64,000 nucleotides of DNA from Methanobrevibacter millerae (GCF_900103415.1 NZ_FMXB01000008.1:50676-114675); one strand, 5' to 3'; counted from the stretch's first letter, positions 36,131 to 46,319 are shown. The notes: generated by a model not told the origin, from the letters alone. Numbers and translations are program-made.

Positions 36131-36644
36131 TTAGCCTCCCATTTGTATATATAATTGTATCATGTCTATCAGGACATTAATACAAGGATAATTTATTTAG
36201 TAATAATAATATAAATATAGTTATTATCATAAGTATTAAAAAATTAAAAAAAGTATTACTTTTTCGAGAAAATCAAAACATTAAAACAAATTATAACAGT
36301 TTAATAATTAAATAAATAAATTTGAACACGAAATAGATATAAAAAGACATGTTGATTAAATTAATATAAAAATAAACAATGGAAATTAAAATTTTTTTAA
36401 AAAAATGCCTGACATTGGCCAAATAATTTTAGTAATACTATTAACAATGTTATATCTTAAAAATAAGCAATGTTTATTCACAATATAACAATAATTATAT
36501 TATTTGTTAGATTTAATACGAATAAAATAAAATCGATTTAGATTTCCACAAATTAAGCATAATAAAATAAATAAAATTTAAATAATACTTTTCTTAAAAA
36601 AATTAATATACAAATAATAATAAAGTTAAGAATAAGGTGATTAA
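36131..36644. other. 514-base AT-rich divergent intergenic region
   Basis: It separates the FmdE-domain gene (minus) from the CbiM-like gene (plus). There is no credible ORF. It holds a strong ribosome binding site GGGAGG for the minus gene (36135-36140), two AGTA-N-TACT dyads, and runs of A/T with several TATA-like elements. A two-way regulated promoter region is the simplest reading. Confidence 0.6.
36248..36264. promoter_or_regulatory. AGTA-N-TACT dyad, 17-bp perfect form
   Basis: AAAAAGTA, T, TACTTTTT: a perfect palindrome around one central base, about 120-135 bases upstream of the FmdE-domain surface gene. A second copy, TAGTAATACTA, is at 36430-36440. The same dyad occurs upstream of both adhesin genes further right. 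Confidence 0.45.
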
Positions 36645-37268
36645 ATGCATTTACCTGACGGAATAGTACCCTTGAATCAAGCAATCATTTACTGGGTTAT
36701 TACATTAATAATAGTTTGCATATTCTTTTATAAATTCTCAAAGGATGAGCAAAAGGAAAAAAGGATAGTTTCAATCGCTATTTTCAGCGTGTTTACAATT
36801 ACAATAACTTCCCTGTCAATTCCTTCACCGCTGGGCGTTCCGATACACTTCTTTTTGATACCGCTTGTGGCGATTCTGCTCGGGCCTCTGAGCTCAAGTA
36901 TTGTTTCATTCATAAGCCTTTTGATGCAGGCGATTATGCTTAATATGGGCGGAATCACGATACTGGGAGCGAATTTCATTGTAATGGGACTGATATTGTC
37001 CTACGTATGCTATGCGTTCTTCATGCTGCTTGAGGATTTGAATAAGAAGTTTGCAATATTCGCATCAACGATAATAGGAATAATGGCCGCCACTTTTGGA
37101 CAGGTGGCCGTTTTATTGATTTCCGGTGCAATGAACTTTGACGTGCTTCTTGCAACGTTAATACCTTTCTACCTGTTCATATCAATAATAGAAGGATTTG
37201 CAAATGTGATAATTATTACTGCAATTGAAAAAATAAAACCTGAAATAATGGAAATTAAAAAAATTTAG
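36645..37268 (+). CDS. CbiM/NikM-like ECF transporter substrate-binding permease
   Basis: A 207-aa membrane protein with about six spans. It begins MHLPDG, close to the invariant MHxPDG of CbiM/NikM, where the N-terminal Met-His coordinates Co2+ or Ni2+. ILGANFIVMGLILSYVCY near 105-122 and GQVAVLLISGAMN also follow the family. The energising subunits CbiQ and CbiO are not adjacent. GGTGATTAA precedes the ATG. It is followed 9 bases later by an exported protein with CbiN-like topology. The metal is not determined by sequence. Confidence 0.82.
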   Translation: MHLPDGIVPLNQAIIYWVITLIIVCIFFYKFSKDEQKEKRIVSIAIFSVFTITITSLSIPSPLGVPIHFFLIPLVAILLGPLSSSIVSFISLLMQAIMLNMGGITILGANFIVMGLILSYVCYAFFMLLEDLNKKFAIFASTIIGIMAATFGQVAVLLISGAMNFDVLLATLIPFYLFISIIEGFANVIIITAIEKIKPEIMEIKKI

Positions 37269-37277
37269 GTGATAGAA

Positions 37278-37772
37278 ATGAAATATTTAAAGATATCAAT
37301 TATGGCATTGGTCTTACTGCTTACAATGGCCGCAGTATCAGCTCACGGCGTTGACGTCACCGCAGATACAATGGTTATTGCAAATGAAACCAATGGACAA
37401 TTCGTTAAAGATTTGGCTGATGCAAACGGAATAAACATCAGCGTCTACAAATTTACTTCCGCAGATGAAGTTGCCCACATTCTTGAGCACAGCGTGAACA
37501 ATACAAACAAGAGAATACTGATGACCGCATATCAGGACATCGGTAACGACTTTGTGAAAAACCACAGCGAAATGGCAAAAAGAATAATCGTGGTCGATGA
37601 CGTTACAAACGACACCGTACTTCATGGATTAAAGGATATTATTAACGCCCCAACGGGAAACGTTGAAAGCGATAATGGCATGGGCTTTGCTATGCCGTTG
37701 GCTATGGGAATCGTAATAGGTTTAATCATCGGCGTTGCAGGCGGCGTGCTAATATCAAAAAAGAAAAATTAA
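37278..37772 (+). CDS. exported two-span protein, CbiN-like topology
   Basis: A 164-aa protein: N-terminal signal or membrane helix (MKYLKISIMALVLLLTMAAVSA), an external domain of about 100 residues beginning AHGVDVTADTMVIANETN and rich in His (AHILEHSVNN), and a C-terminal membrane helix (AMPLAMGIVIGLIIGVAGGV) with a KKKN tail. Topology and position after the CbiM-like gene match the accessory subunit CbiN/NikN, although I see no direct sequence identity. Start ATG 37278 is set by GGTGATAG. If the signal is cleaved the mature end starts with His. Confidence 0.7.
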   Translation: MKYLKISIMALVLLLTMAAVSAHGVDVTADTMVIANETNGQFVKDLADANGINISVYKFTSADEVAHILEHSVNNTNKRILMTAYQDIGNDFVKNHSEMAKRIIVVDDVTNDTVLHGLKDIINAPTGNVESDNGMGFAMPLAMGIVIGLIIGVAGGVLISKKKN

Positions 37773-37787
37773 TTTAGGTTTTTTAAC

Positions 37788-38372
37788 CTAAATATATTTT
37801 TTCAAAAACTTTTCAAATTCCACCAAAGTCCTATCAAGGGACTCCATCCCATATTCATCTTTTTTTATATCTTCCATATTATCATTTGACCAGAAGGAAG
37901 CACCAAGGTTTGATCCGAAAGGCCCGCCGCTTACCGGAATGATTCCGTGAATCATGAAATAAGTAATATTTTTCAAATGGGCAAAATCCTGTCCGCCGGT
38001 ACGGTCTCCTCCAACAGCGATGCTCATGCCGATTTTTCCCCTTAAAAGATTGTAATCAACAGCTTCCAAAGCCCTTGTTCGGTCCATGATGGCTGCCATA
38101 TTGCTTGATATGCCTCCGCTTTGAATTGGAGTTGCAAGGATAATGCCGTCGGCTTCCTGCAGATTTTCATAAACCTCAAGCATGTCGTCTTCAATGATGC
38201 ATTTCTTGTTCTTTAAGCAGTAGTCACAGTGCATGCAGGGTTTAATCGTTTTTCCAGCACATGTAAATAGACTTGTTTCAAAACCGTGACTTTTTAGCTT
38301 ATCCAAGGCATTTTTAGTAACATATTCTGTCGTGGCGCTTCTGGGACTTGCGCAAATTCCAAAAACTTTCAT
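37788..38372 (-). CDS. iron-sulfur flavoprotein, NADPH-dependent FMN reductase fold
   Basis: Flavodoxin-like protein of 194 aa. The N-terminal FMN phosphate loop is GICASPRSATTEY, and a compact cysteine cluster PCMHCDYCLKNKKCI near residues 46-60 matches the 4Fe-4S site of archaeal iron-sulfur flavoproteins (Isf). Later segments ATPIQSGGISSNMAAIMDRT and VGGDRTGGQD are family typical. It probably reduces oxygen, peroxide or quinone-like compounds; physiological partner unknown. Start at ATG 38372; the frame extends eight codons with no binding site. Confidence 0.88.
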   Translation of the reverse strand: MKVFGICASPRSATTEYVTKNALDKLKSHGFETSLFTCAGKTIKPCMHCDYCLKNKKCIIEDDMLEVYENLQEADGIILATPIQSGGISSNMAAIMDRTRALEAVDYNLLRGKIGMSIAVGGDRTGGQDFAHLKNITYFMIHGIIPVSGGPFGSNLGASFWSNDNMEDIKKDEYGMESLDRTLVEFEKFLKKYI

Positions 38373-38529
38373 GATAATATATTTTAGTTCAAACAATATT
38401 AATACTCTTATTTTTAGAAAATTGATATTTCGATGAACAAAATTTCAGAAAAAAGCATATAAGGCAACAAAATATTTATAATGTCTAAATAACATAAACT
38501 ATATATAATAGTGATTATTGAGGAATTTT

Positions 38530-39375
38530 ATGAAAATAGGGCATGGAGTAGTAAAGAAATATTCAAGGGAGTATCACAGAACTCTGAAAAATGGTGAAAA
38601 AAAGAAATACATTACGGAGCAGATACAAATTACCGTGCCTAAAAATGAAGATATCTACAATAATCAGGAAGAAGTCCTTATTATTCCAGAATCCGAAATG
38701 GAAGAATTTTACAATCTAGAAGAAGAATTGAACGCTAATAAGGTAGCTACTTATTTGTATATGTTGGAAGTGGAAAAATTGGAGCAATTATTAAATGATG
38801 CAAATCCTTCAGAATATGAAAAAATAATAGAAGAACTTAAAGAAGAGCTTCACGCTAAAGAAAACGAAATAAATAATTTGGAAAGCATTAATTCTGATAC
38901 TAAAAATGATGCAGTTTCGTTTTTAAAGGAAGAAAACGCCAATATAAAAACCAAACATTCTAGATTGATTGAGGAAAATGAGAATCTCAAGACAAAATAC
39001 GTCAACATGAAAATAGAAAACGAGAATCTCAAAACCAAATACACCAGCATTAAAGAAGAGAATAAAAACCTCAAAAGCAAATGCTCCACGCTGAAAGAGA
39101 AAAATGATGATATTAAAACCAGCTATGATAAGGTCAGCGACAAATACGACCAGCTCAAGCAGGAAAATCTCAACACCAAAACTTCATACGCCGAAATGTT
39201 TACCGCAAATGAAGATTTGGAAAAGGATTATGATGACTTGCGCCTTGAATATAACGATCTGGTCGACAAATACAATGACTTGGAAGAAGAGCTGTATATC
39301 CTTAAATCATCCAGAAGCCGTGACGAATATATAGCAAGCAAAGTCAAAGAATTTATTTTAAATAATGAACATTAA
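38530..39375 (+). CDS. coiled-coil protein with 14-residue repeats
   Basis: No recognised family. A conserved-looking basic N-terminus (MKIGHGVVKKYSREYHRTL and a short beta-rich part to about 60) is followed by coiled coil from about 75 to 270. Within it a 14-residue (two-heptad) unit of the form ENENLKTKYxxxKx repeats at least three times near 140-185. There is no signal or membrane span. Start ATG 38530 is placed by GAGG; a TTG 12 bases upstream is unlikely. Its 3' end overlaps the convergent zinc-ribbon gene by 4 bases. Confidence 0.8.
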   Translation: MKIGHGVVKKYSREYHRTLKNGEKKKYITEQIQITVPKNEDIYNNQEEVLIIPESEMEEFYNLEEELNANKVATYLYMLEVEKLEQLLNDANPSEYEKIIEELKEELHAKENEINNLESINSDTKNDAVSFLKEENANIKTKHSRLIEENENLKTKYVNMKIENENLKTKYTSIKEENKNLKSKCSTLKEKNDDIKTSYDKVSDKYDQLKQENLNTKTSYAEMFTANEDLEKDYDDLRLEYNDLVDKYNDLEEELYILKSSRSRDEYIASKVKEFILNNEH

Positions 39376-39650
39376 AATTCGTAATCGTCCTGAAATTCAG
39401 GATTCCACCTTTTAAGCGCAGGGATAAAATTAGTTGTAATTCCTGTAGCGACGGTTTCGGGCAATCTTGGATTTTTTTCCATCATCTCTTCGGATTTACG
39501 TACAATCATCTCCGTTAAGGTAATGTCAGGTTCGGTGTATTCGCCGTCCTGAAAGCAGTCCTTGCAGAATTCGGGGTTTAAACTGCCATCTTTGTTTGTT
39601 CCGTAATCCTCTTTAACGATAGGTCTGCCGCATGAATTGCAAAAACCCAT
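39372..39650 (-). CDS. small zinc-ribbon domain protein
   Basis: A 92-aa protein with an N-terminal zinc ribbon (CNSCGRPIVKED, then FCKDCFQDGEY, Cys pairs at about 4/7 and 29/32), followed by a helical domain with MEKNPRLPETVATGITTNFIPALKRW. It matches the putative zinc-ribbon family seen in bacteria and archaea beside transcription-related genes; function unknown. GAGG-containing leader; convergent with the coiled-coil gene. Confidence 0.8.
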   Translation of the reverse strand: MGFCNSCGRPIVKEDYGTNKDGSLNPEFCKDCFQDGEYTEPDITLTEMIVRKSEEMMEKNPRLPETVATGITTNFIPALKRWNPEFQDDYEF

Positions 39651-39674
39651 AAAAATAACCTCTTTTTAAAAAAA

Positions 39675-39707
39675 AATAGAAAAATAAATTAGAAATTAAT
39701 CTAATTT
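39675..39707 (-). terminator. fae-hps terminator
   Basis: AAATTAGA (minus strand, 39707-39700) pairs with TCTAATTT (39693-39686), followed by ATTTTTCTATTTTTTTTT. The stop TAG is in the 5' arm. Confidence 0.65.
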
Positions 39708-40936
39708 ACCTGTTCGTCTTCATCCATTGCAAGTCTCATGTTATCCGGGTCAGGTGGGAAATGAGCCAGGAAGTCCTGTGCGGATCTTCTTACATCCCTT
39801 GAACCGATGATGTATCTTCCTGCAATGATAATGTCTGCACCTTTGTCAATGGCTTCTTCGACGTTTTCCGGAGTGATTCCGCCGGCAACTGCTATGAGGC
39901 CATCGCCAATGATTTCCTTAATCTTTTTGATGTTACCCCATTCAGTCATTTCACTGATGTCTTCACCTTTTTCAGCCTTATAGGTTTCAAGGTCGACGTT
40001 TCTGTGTAACAGTACGATATCAGGTTTTAAATCGTCAGGCAGTTGTGATAATTTTGCCTCGAAGTCTTTGACGTTCATCATGTCCAGGATAGCGTAGATT
40101 CCCTGTTTCTGGGTTTCGTGAATTGCTTTTTTAATTGATTCTATGGTTCCTAAACCGGAAATAGCTACTGCATCGGCTGTAGCGTCAGCTGCCATCTTGA
40201 TTTCAACACGGCCGACATCCAAGGTTTTCAAATCGGCAATGATGAATGCTGATGGGCGAAGAGCCCTGATGTCTTCAACTACACCGACACCGAATTTCTT
40301 GACGAGAGGGGTACCGGCTTCGATAAGAACCCTTTCCTTGTCCGGAATGTCGTTGAGGATTCTTGCCATTGCCTCTTTGCTGTCAAGGTCAAGTGCAACT
40401 TGCAGGTAAGGTGGAGACCAGAGTTTTTGTACTCTGAATCCCATGATTGGGTGGGTTCCACGGTCTTTTTCTGCAAGAACCTTTTCAATTGATGGGTAAC
40501 CTTCCATAGCTCTTCTGATAGCAAGTTTGGTTGCACCATAATTATACTGATAAATTTTTCTGAAATCTTCGGCAGACGGATCTATGAAAACACTTACGTT
40601 AATGACAATGTCTTCTACAATGTCTTTTGGTATGTAGCCGTCTTCTACCGCATCAGCCACTGCCCTTGCAACAGCTGTCTGTGCAGGTCCGAATATTTTA
40701 CTAGCATCGCTTAAATCGCCAACAGTTACTTTAGGAATAATTAAAGTAGCTGGTTTAGTCATTAAGTTTGGTCTGATTACGCTTGTTAATGGAGTGTGTC
40801 CGATTGAAAGGTTGGATAATCCATTAGCGAAAGCCTGACCAACAGGTCCGAATTTATCACCAATCAGCAAATCGATGTGTGCTAATTCCGGGCCATCTCC
40901 AATAAGAGCTTCTCCTATTCTATACATTGGGTCCAT
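39701..40936 (-). CDS. fae-hps: bifunctional formaldehyde-activating enzyme / hexulose-6-phosphate synthase
   Basis: Fusion of 411 aa. Residues about 1-160 are Fae ([20 protein letters not shown], catalytic His present, and [14 protein letters not shown]), which condenses formaldehyde with tetrahydromethanopterin. Residues about 165-400 are the Hps barrel ([45 protein letters not shown] type segments). In methanogens it runs backward to make ribulose-5-phosphate for ribose supply, releasing formaldehyde that Fae captures. GGAGG precedes the ATG. It lies 57 bases downstream of thrS with its own TATA-like element. Confidence 0.97.
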   Translation of the reverse strand: MDPMYRIGEALIGDGPELAHIDLLIGDKFGPVGQAFANGLSNLSIGHTPLTSVIRPNLMTKPATLIIPKVTVGDLSDASKIFGPAQTAVARAVADAVEDGYIPKDIVEDIVINVSVFIDPSAEDFRKIYQYNYGATKLAIRRAMEGYPSIEKVLAEKDRGTHPIMGFRVQKLWSPPYLQVALDLDSKEAMARILNDIPDKERVLIEAGTPLVKKFGVGVVEDIRALRPSAFIIADLKTLDVGRVEIKMAADATADAVAISGLGTIESIKKAIHETQKQGIYAILDMMNVKDFEAKLSQLPDDLKPDIVLLHRNVDLETYKAEKGEDISEMTEWGNIKKIKEIIGDGLIAVAGGITPENVEEAIDKGADIIIAGRYIIGSRDVRRSAQDFLAHFPPDPDNMRLAMDEDEQVN

Positions 40937-40993
40937 TAAATTCCTCCGTTATATAATAACATTATTAAATTTTATTTTTATTTATAAATATAA

Positions 40994-42817
40994 TTATTGG
41001 AAATTAATCCTTTTTGAAATATCTTTTGGTAAAGGCAGTTTTCTGAAAGGCATGCCTTCAGTTTTTGCAGAAATCTCAGCAATTAATTCATCTACATCCA
41101 TATCAACTTTTTCACCGGTTTCACGAACGGTAACCTGGAATCTGCCGGATTCTGCTTCCTTGTCTCCGATGACAAAAATGTATGGAATCCATTCTTTTGC
41201 TGCGCTTCTGATTTTCTTGCCGACGCTTTCGTCACGGTCGTCTATATCGACACGGATATTGGAAGCGTTGATTTTTTCATAGATTTCGTTTGCAAACTCT
41301 TCGTGAGCTTCTCCAACGGTAATTATTCTGGCCTGAATAGGGCTAAGCCATGCAGGAAGCATTGGAGACTTTTCGTTCAGCTCAATGGCAGTCTTTTCAA
41401 GCATTGCACATAATACCCTTTCGATACTTCCTGTTGGAGAACAGTGAAGGATTGTAGGGTTGTGCTGATTGCCGTCTTCGCCCAGATATTCGATGTCGAA
41501 CCTTTTACCGCTTTCAACGTCTATCTGAACAGTAGGGTTTTCAATTGGACGGCCTAAGTAGTCAATGTTTGCCAGATCGATTTTGCAGACCCAGTAATGA
41601 TGCCTTTCAGGTAAAATCTCCAAAAGGATAGGCTTGTTGAATTTTGATGCGATTTCATACATCCATTGCTCGTTTTCGTCGAAGAAATCCTGGGTTGCCC
41701 TGAAAATGACTTCAAAGTCAAGATTCAAGTCTTTTCCGGTTCTCAAACACATGTCGGTTTGGGCTGCAAATTCCTCAAGTGATGCAGGAACGTCAGCACA
41801 GAAAGAGTGGAAATCAGGCATGGTAAATGCTCTTAGTCTTTTAAGACCAACGACTTCACCTTTTTTCTCGTAACGGAAACTGTAATGCGTCAATTCGAAA
41901 ATCTTGGCAGGCAGGTTTTTCCAGGTCAGGAATGAATCGCTCATTAATCTGAATGCGCCGAAACATGCTGCGAACCTGAGCATCAGCTTTCTTTTGGTAT
42001 CGGTTCTGTATTGCCTTTCACCGAACTTGTATGCGTGCTCGTAAATTGCCTGATTGTCTAAATCATAGAAAATCGGAGTTTCAACAGGCATTGCGCCACG
42101 TTCCACTACCAGATCATAAACGTAATCGTCAAGCAAATCCCGGATAAGTTTTCCTTTCGGATACCAGCGGAGATTTCCAACGTCTGATGCAGGCTCATAG
42201 TCACAGATTTCCTTTTCACGCATCAGCTTTACGTGAGGAGGTTCCCCTTCATCGGATGCACCTTGGCCCAATTCATAATCGACTAGCTGCTTGAATGCCT
42301 TGTTGTCGAACTTGAAGTCTTCAATCTGAGTGATTTTGTCGTTTTCAAGAATCTGCCATTTTGAAGGTTTTCTTTCAATTTTCTCTTCTTCCGTTTCCGC
42401 AGTAATCGTTCTTGAAAGTTCACTTAACGGGTGACCTTTACAGGAGATTTCAAATGCCTTATACCATCCGAACGGGACTCTTACAACATTTAAGTCTTCA
42501 GCCAAAAGTGCTTCTTCCGCATCTTTCAGGATTTGAACGGCCACTTTAGGTGAGCTTAATGAGGAAGATAAGTGAGCGTACGGGTATATGACAATGTTTT
42601 CTGCTGAAACTTGGTCATTGGTTTTTAAAACTTCCTTAACTAAGTTTTGAACAATTCCTTGTGGATTATCTTCGTCTTCTTTTTCAACAGCTGTAAATAC
42701 TACTAAAGAATCATCAAAGGAACCGTCATGTTTGGCCTCTTCGATTTCTTCAGCTACAGGTGTCTTCTTTTTAACATTGTAATTTAAATAATCAGAATGA
42801 ATCAATAGTATTCTCAT
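40994..42817 (-). CDS. thrS: threonyl-tRNA synthetase, archaeal type
   Basis: A 607-aa class II synthetase. The archaea-specific N-terminal editing domain (about 1-140, related to D-aminoacyl-tRNA deacylase) starts [20 protein letters not shown]. Catalytic motif 2 is [20 protein letters not shown] near 335, and the zinc/threonine site and motif 3 ([13 protein letters not shown]) follow. The anticodon-binding domain is at about 500-600. GGTGGT precedes the ATG. Divergent from cfbB. Confidence 0.96.
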   Translation of the reverse strand: MRILLIHSDYLNYNVKKKTPVAEEIEEAKHDGSFDDSLVVFTAVEKEDEDNPQGIVQNLVKEVLKTNDQVSAENIVIYPYAHLSSSLSSPKVAVQILKDAEEALLAEDLNVVRVPFGWYKAFEISCKGHPLSELSRTITAETEEEKIERKPSKWQILENDKITQIEDFKFDNKAFKQLVDYELGQGASDEGEPPHVKLMREKEICDYEPASDVGNLRWYPKGKLIRDLLDDYVYDLVVERGAMPVETPIFYDLDNQAIYEHAYKFGERQYRTDTKRKLMLRFAACFGAFRLMSDSFLTWKNLPAKIFELTHYSFRYEKKGEVVGLKRLRAFTMPDFHSFCADVPASLEEFAAQTDMCLRTGKDLNLDFEVIFRATQDFFDENEQWMYEIASKFNKPILLEILPERHHYWVCKIDLANIDYLGRPIENPTVQIDVESGKRFDIEYLGEDGNQHNPTILHCSPTGSIERVLCAMLEKTAIELNEKSPMLPAWLSPIQARIITVGEAHEEFANEIYEKINASNIRVDIDDRDESVGKKIRSAAKEWIPYIFVIGDKEAESGRFQVTVRETGEKVDMDVDELIAEISAKTEGMPFRKLPLPKDISKRINFQ

Positions 42818-42905
42818 TTGACCACCATATATTATGATTTAATTTTTGAATTTAATCTTATATAAAATGTATTTAAAAAAACGATTTTCGCAGAAATTTA
42901 AAAAA

Positions 42906-42919
42906 GATAATATATTATC
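42906..42919. promoter_or_regulatory. 14-bp perfect palindrome in the cfbB promoter
   Basis: GATAATATATTATC is a perfect dyad 18-31 bases before the cfbB ATG, where the TATA box of a leaderless gene would be. It may be just the TATA region; AT-rich palindromes arise easily by chance. Confidence 0.3.
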
Positions 42920-42936
42920 AAAATAAATTATTATTT

Positions 42937-44280
42937 ATGAGAATCATTTTAGCAGGAACCGGCAGTGCAGTCGGAAAGACGACGATTGCAACTGGAATCA
43001 TGAAAGCATTATCCGAGAAATACAACGTTCAGCCATTCAAGGTCGGACCTGATTATATCGACCCGTCCTACCACACTCTGGCTACCGGAAACACCTCCAG
43101 AAACCTGGATTCCTTTTTCATGCATGACGGACAGGTCAGGGACTCCTTCATTAAAGGCATGGATGGCAAGGATATTGCAGTAATTGAAGGCGTGAGGGGA
43201 CTTTACGAAGGAATTGACTCCGTTAATGATATCGGAAGTACCGCTTCAATCGCCAAATCACTTAAGGCTCCTGTCATATTAATCATCAATTCAAGAAGCC
43301 TTGTTAAAAGCGCCGCAGCCCTGGTTTTGGGATTCAAGACTTTAGATCCTGAAATAAACATTGCTGGTGTCATACTGAATAAAGTTAAAAATAAGGCTCA
43401 TTACGAAAAAACCAAAAGATCAATTGAAGAGATTACCGGCACCGAAGTTATCGGAGGAATTGTGCGTGACGACAGTATTTCCATCGAACAGAGGCATCTA
43501 GGCCTTGTTCCTGCACGGGAAAGGGAAAATTCACTGAAGTTCATTGACATCTGGTGTGAAACCATAAAGAACTCCATAGATTTGGACCGTCTGGTTGAAA
43601 TCGCCAGGACCGCTCCAAAGATTGATTCCAATCTGGAGCCTATCTGGAACAAGCTAAACTCCAAAAAGGTGAAAATAGGAGTTGCATATGATGAAGTCTT
43701 CAATTTCTATTATAAGGAAAACATAGAATCCCTTGAGGCAAACGGTGCCAAAGTGGAATATTTCTCACCTTTAAAGGATGAAAATCTGCCCGACATAGAC
43801 GGATTATACATCGGAGGAGGATATCCCGAACTCTTTTCAAAAGAACTAAGTTTAAATGAAAGTATGCTTAAAGATATCAAGGACTTCCACCTTGACAACC
43901 GTCCCATATTTGCCGAATGTGGCGGTTTAATGTATCTTATGAATTCCATCCATGAAGATAAAGTTGTAGATGTATATCCTTACAAGTCAGTTTTGACAGA
44001 TCGTGTGCAGGCACTGAAATATACCATAGCCGAAGTCCAGGAGGACAACATCATCTCCAAAAAGGGCGAGGTTTTCCACGGCCACGAATTCCACTACTCA
44101 AAGGTGATTGTCGACAAACCACAGCACCGCTTTGCCTTCAAAATTACGCGCGGTAAAGGTTCATATGACTTTATGGACGGATTTATGGAAAGAAATACTC
44201 TGGCAAGCTATGTCCACACCCATGTTGCGGCAATGCCTAACTTTGGAGGAAACCTATGTCTTTCAGCCTTAGAAAAATAG
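42937..44280 (+). CDS. cfbB: Ni-sirohydrochlorin / cobyrinate a,c-diamide synthase
   Basis: ATP- and glutamine-dependent amidase of 447 aa, CbiA family. The N-terminal P-loop is [19 protein letters not shown] at about 6-24, the linker has [11 protein letters not shown], and the C-terminal class I glutamine amidotransferase domain has [10 protein letters not shown] near 325 with the catalytic Cys and a late His in YVHTHVAAM. In methanogens this enzyme amidates Ni-sirohydrochlorin for coenzyme F430 and can serve cobamide synthesis. There is no ribosome binding site, so it is probably leaderless. It overlaps the next gene by 25 bases. Confidence 0.93.
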   Translation: MRIILAGTGSAVGKTTIATGIMKALSEKYNVQPFKVGPDYIDPSYHTLATGNTSRNLDSFFMHDGQVRDSFIKGMDGKDIAVIEGVRGLYEGIDSVNDIGSTASIAKSLKAPVILIINSRSLVKSAAALVLGFKTLDPEINIAGVILNKVKNKAHYEKTKRSIEEITGTEVIGGIVRDDSISIEQRHLGLVPARERENSLKFIDIWCETIKNSIDLDRLVEIARTAPKIDSNLEPIWNKLNSKKVKIGVAYDEVFNFYYKENIESLEANGAKVEYFSPLKDENLPDIDGLYIGGGYPELFSKELSLNESMLKDIKDFHLDNRPIFAECGGLMYLMNSIHEDKVVDVYPYKSVLTDRVQALKYTIAEVQEDNIISKKGEVFHGHEFHYSKVIVDKPQHRFAFKITRGKGSYDFMDGFMERNTLASYVHTHVAAMPNFGGNLCLSALEK

Positions 44281-45308
44281 ACTTTTTCCATCCATATATC
44301 GTGGCAATCATCATCCTGATAGTTCTGGCGATGGGATACGTGGGCTCCTTCAACTACAGGTTTGAAGACCCCCTGAATACGCAGACCATATTAACAGTAT
44401 TATTTGCAACTTTTCTCTTTGTTATTGCAGTATTTATAACTTCCAAAAAGTTTAAAGCTCAAAACCCCAATGAGATAGATATCTTTTCTGAAAGGATACT
44501 GATTGCATTCATCATACTTGCGCTGATTCTTCAAAGCCTTAACATGGTTCTTCTTGGAGGAATACCGCTGTTCAACAGCGTTCTTAAATCAAACGCAACC
44601 ACAAACCTCTGGAGAGTTGCATATCCACTATTTCTTATATTAATTAACATTCTAATCGCAAAATACTATGACAGAAAGTACCTGATTCTTGTTCTTCTCG
44701 GAGCATTAGTCTTTGGACTTAACGGATACAGGACATCAGTAATCGGAATTTTAGCAAGCGTCTTCATCACCATGTTTTATATCGGGAAAATCTCCCGGAA
44801 AATGGGAATTGCATTCGTTATACTGATTGCAATCGGAGCGATAGGCATCGGCTATATCGCATCACAGTCAATAGCTACGCAAAAATGGATGCTCAATCCA
44901 ATCGAGCTGGTATTCTACAGGCTTGCATTTACCCTTGAAGTCCTTGAAAAAATCATTCCATTGGCAGGTACGACCCACGGACATATACTGTCAATGATAT
45001 TTTCATCAGGAAGTCCTAGATCGTTTATAGGCAATTACGTACTTCACTATGACGTCTGCCTGACATCCACATTATTCGGACCTGTGATGCTTGATTTCGG
45101 ATATGTGGGCCTTACGATTCAGATGCTTTTTATGGGAGCATTCCTTAAAATAATGCATACCCTGGCTAAAAACAAGATCGGAATCGGAATCTATTCAATA
45201 ATATTAACCCACACGCTGATATGGATTGAAACGGGACCGACCGACATAATGATATGGTTTTTATACCTTCTGGGACTTATAGTGATAGTTCTGGCATTGA
45301 AAAAATAA
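44256..45308 (+). CDS. oligosaccharide repeat-unit polymerase-like membrane protein
   Basis: A 350-aa protein with about 10-11 hydrophobic spans and [20 protein letters not shown] near 155, resembling archaeal oligosaccharide repeat-unit polymerases (O-antigen polymerase type). It would join lipid-linked sugar units outside the membrane. Its ATG lies inside the end of cfbB, preceded by GGAGG at ideal distance, so it is translated from the same mRNA. A link between cofactor synthesis and glycans is not implied. Confidence 0.78.
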   Translation: MSFSLRKIDFFHPYIVAIIILIVLAMGYVGSFNYRFEDPLNTQTILTVLFATFLFVIAVFITSKKFKAQNPNEIDIFSERILIAFIILALILQSLNMVLLGGIPLFNSVLKSNATTNLWRVAYPLFLILINILIAKYYDRKYLILVLLGALVFGLNGYRTSVIGILASVFITMFYIGKISRKMGIAFVILIAIGAIGIGYIASQSIATQKWMLNPIELVFYRLAFTLEVLEKIIPLAGTTHGHILSMIFSSGSPRSFIGNYVLHYDVCLTSTLFGPVMLDFGYVGLTIQMLFMGAFLKIMHTLAKNKIGIGIYSIILTHTLIWIETGPTDIMIWFLYLLGLIVIVLALKK

Positions 45309-45332
45309 GTTTGAAGCTGCAAATTAATGCAA

Positions 45333-46244
45333 CTATACGAATATCAATATTATCAAGATTATAAGAGAAATGAAGAATATTATCGTTCCTCGGGTAATGA
45401 AGAATCTTGATCTGTCGACAAACATGAACGTTAAACCATAGGACAGCGCCAAAGCCACTATCATTTCAATTAATCCGCTGATACCGTAATCTATTTTTAA
45501 AATATTGCCGAAAAGGTAAGACAGCAGGTATGAAATTGCTACAACCAGGATAATCGTGACTATAGGGTTGCTTAAAATAGGCTGAAGGCGGTCAAACCAT
45601 GAAGGGCCTGAATTGTAATTGTAATTGCGGTTATACAGGTCTGCAGGATATAATCTGCCATTTTGCTGTTTTTTTCTCCTGTTTAAAAAAGAGAACCTTG
45701 ATTTTGAGGAGTTGTACTCTTCCACCTGAGGATATAAGGTATTTTTATAGACAATAGGGTTTTCGTCTCTTCTGCGCATTATATAATCCATATCGGATGC
45801 GTCATAAGTGTATTCCGGATATTCATCTTCAACGTATGAAACATCACCGGTAGAGTAGTCGCTGCTGTCCAGAGTAGTCTGCTGAGTATCGTTCTGATAT
45901 TTTTTAGCCAGTTCGGTTAAATTATCCCTGTCAACCAATTTAATGTTTTTTCTAAGGGCATAATTTGTAGCCTGATTATTAAAGTAAGCTGATGTCACAA
46001 CAGCCACCTTAGAAGCTTTAAGGCTTTCTGCGGCATCCTCCATTTCCTTCAATAAATCTATTCCGACTTCGAATTCCTTATCATAATTGTTACATGCCAA
46101 AACTACACCAAAATCGCCAATTGTTGTTGGCAATACAGCATATATATCTATAACCCTTTGTGATGTCTTAAAGTTCTTATATACTTTAAAACCAGAATCC
46201 TCCAAAACTTTCGCAATAAAATTAATCAACTGTGGTTTTTCCAA
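45333..46244 (-). CDS. membrane-anchored Mrr-like restriction-endonuclease-fold protein
   Basis: The N-terminal 115 residues look like the Mrr/RecB-type nuclease fold: a helix, then VIDIYAVLPTTIGDFGVVLACNN with the Asp, then the VVTSAYFNNQATNYALRKNIKLVDRDNL ending typical of Mrr_cat. The usual E/QxK pair reads ACN, so catalysis is doubtful. A charged Tyr-rich linker (130-210) precedes three membrane spans at the C-terminus. Start is TTG 46244 with GGTGG just upstream. It may sense or bind nucleic acid at the membrane; function unknown. Confidence 0.72.
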   Translation of the reverse strand: MEKPQLINFIAKVLEDSGFKVYKNFKTSQRVIDIYAVLPTTIGDFGVVLACNNYDKEFEVGIDLLKEMEDAAESLKASKVAVVTSAYFNNQATNYALRKNIKLVDRDNLTELAKKYQNDTQQTTLDSSDYSTGDVSYVEDEYPEYTYDASDMDYIMRRRDENPIVYKNTLYPQVEEYNSSKSRFSFLNRRKKQQNGRLYPADLYNRNYNYNSGPSWFDRLQPILSNPIVTIILVVAISYLLSYLFGNILKIDYGISGLIEMIVALALSYGLTFMFVDRSRFFITRGTIIFFISLIILIILIFV

Positions 46245-46319
46245 AGTTCCACCCTATGTGTTTCAATATTATAATTTATTAAAAAGATTATTATTAAACT
46301 TTATCATTAAAAAAAAAGA

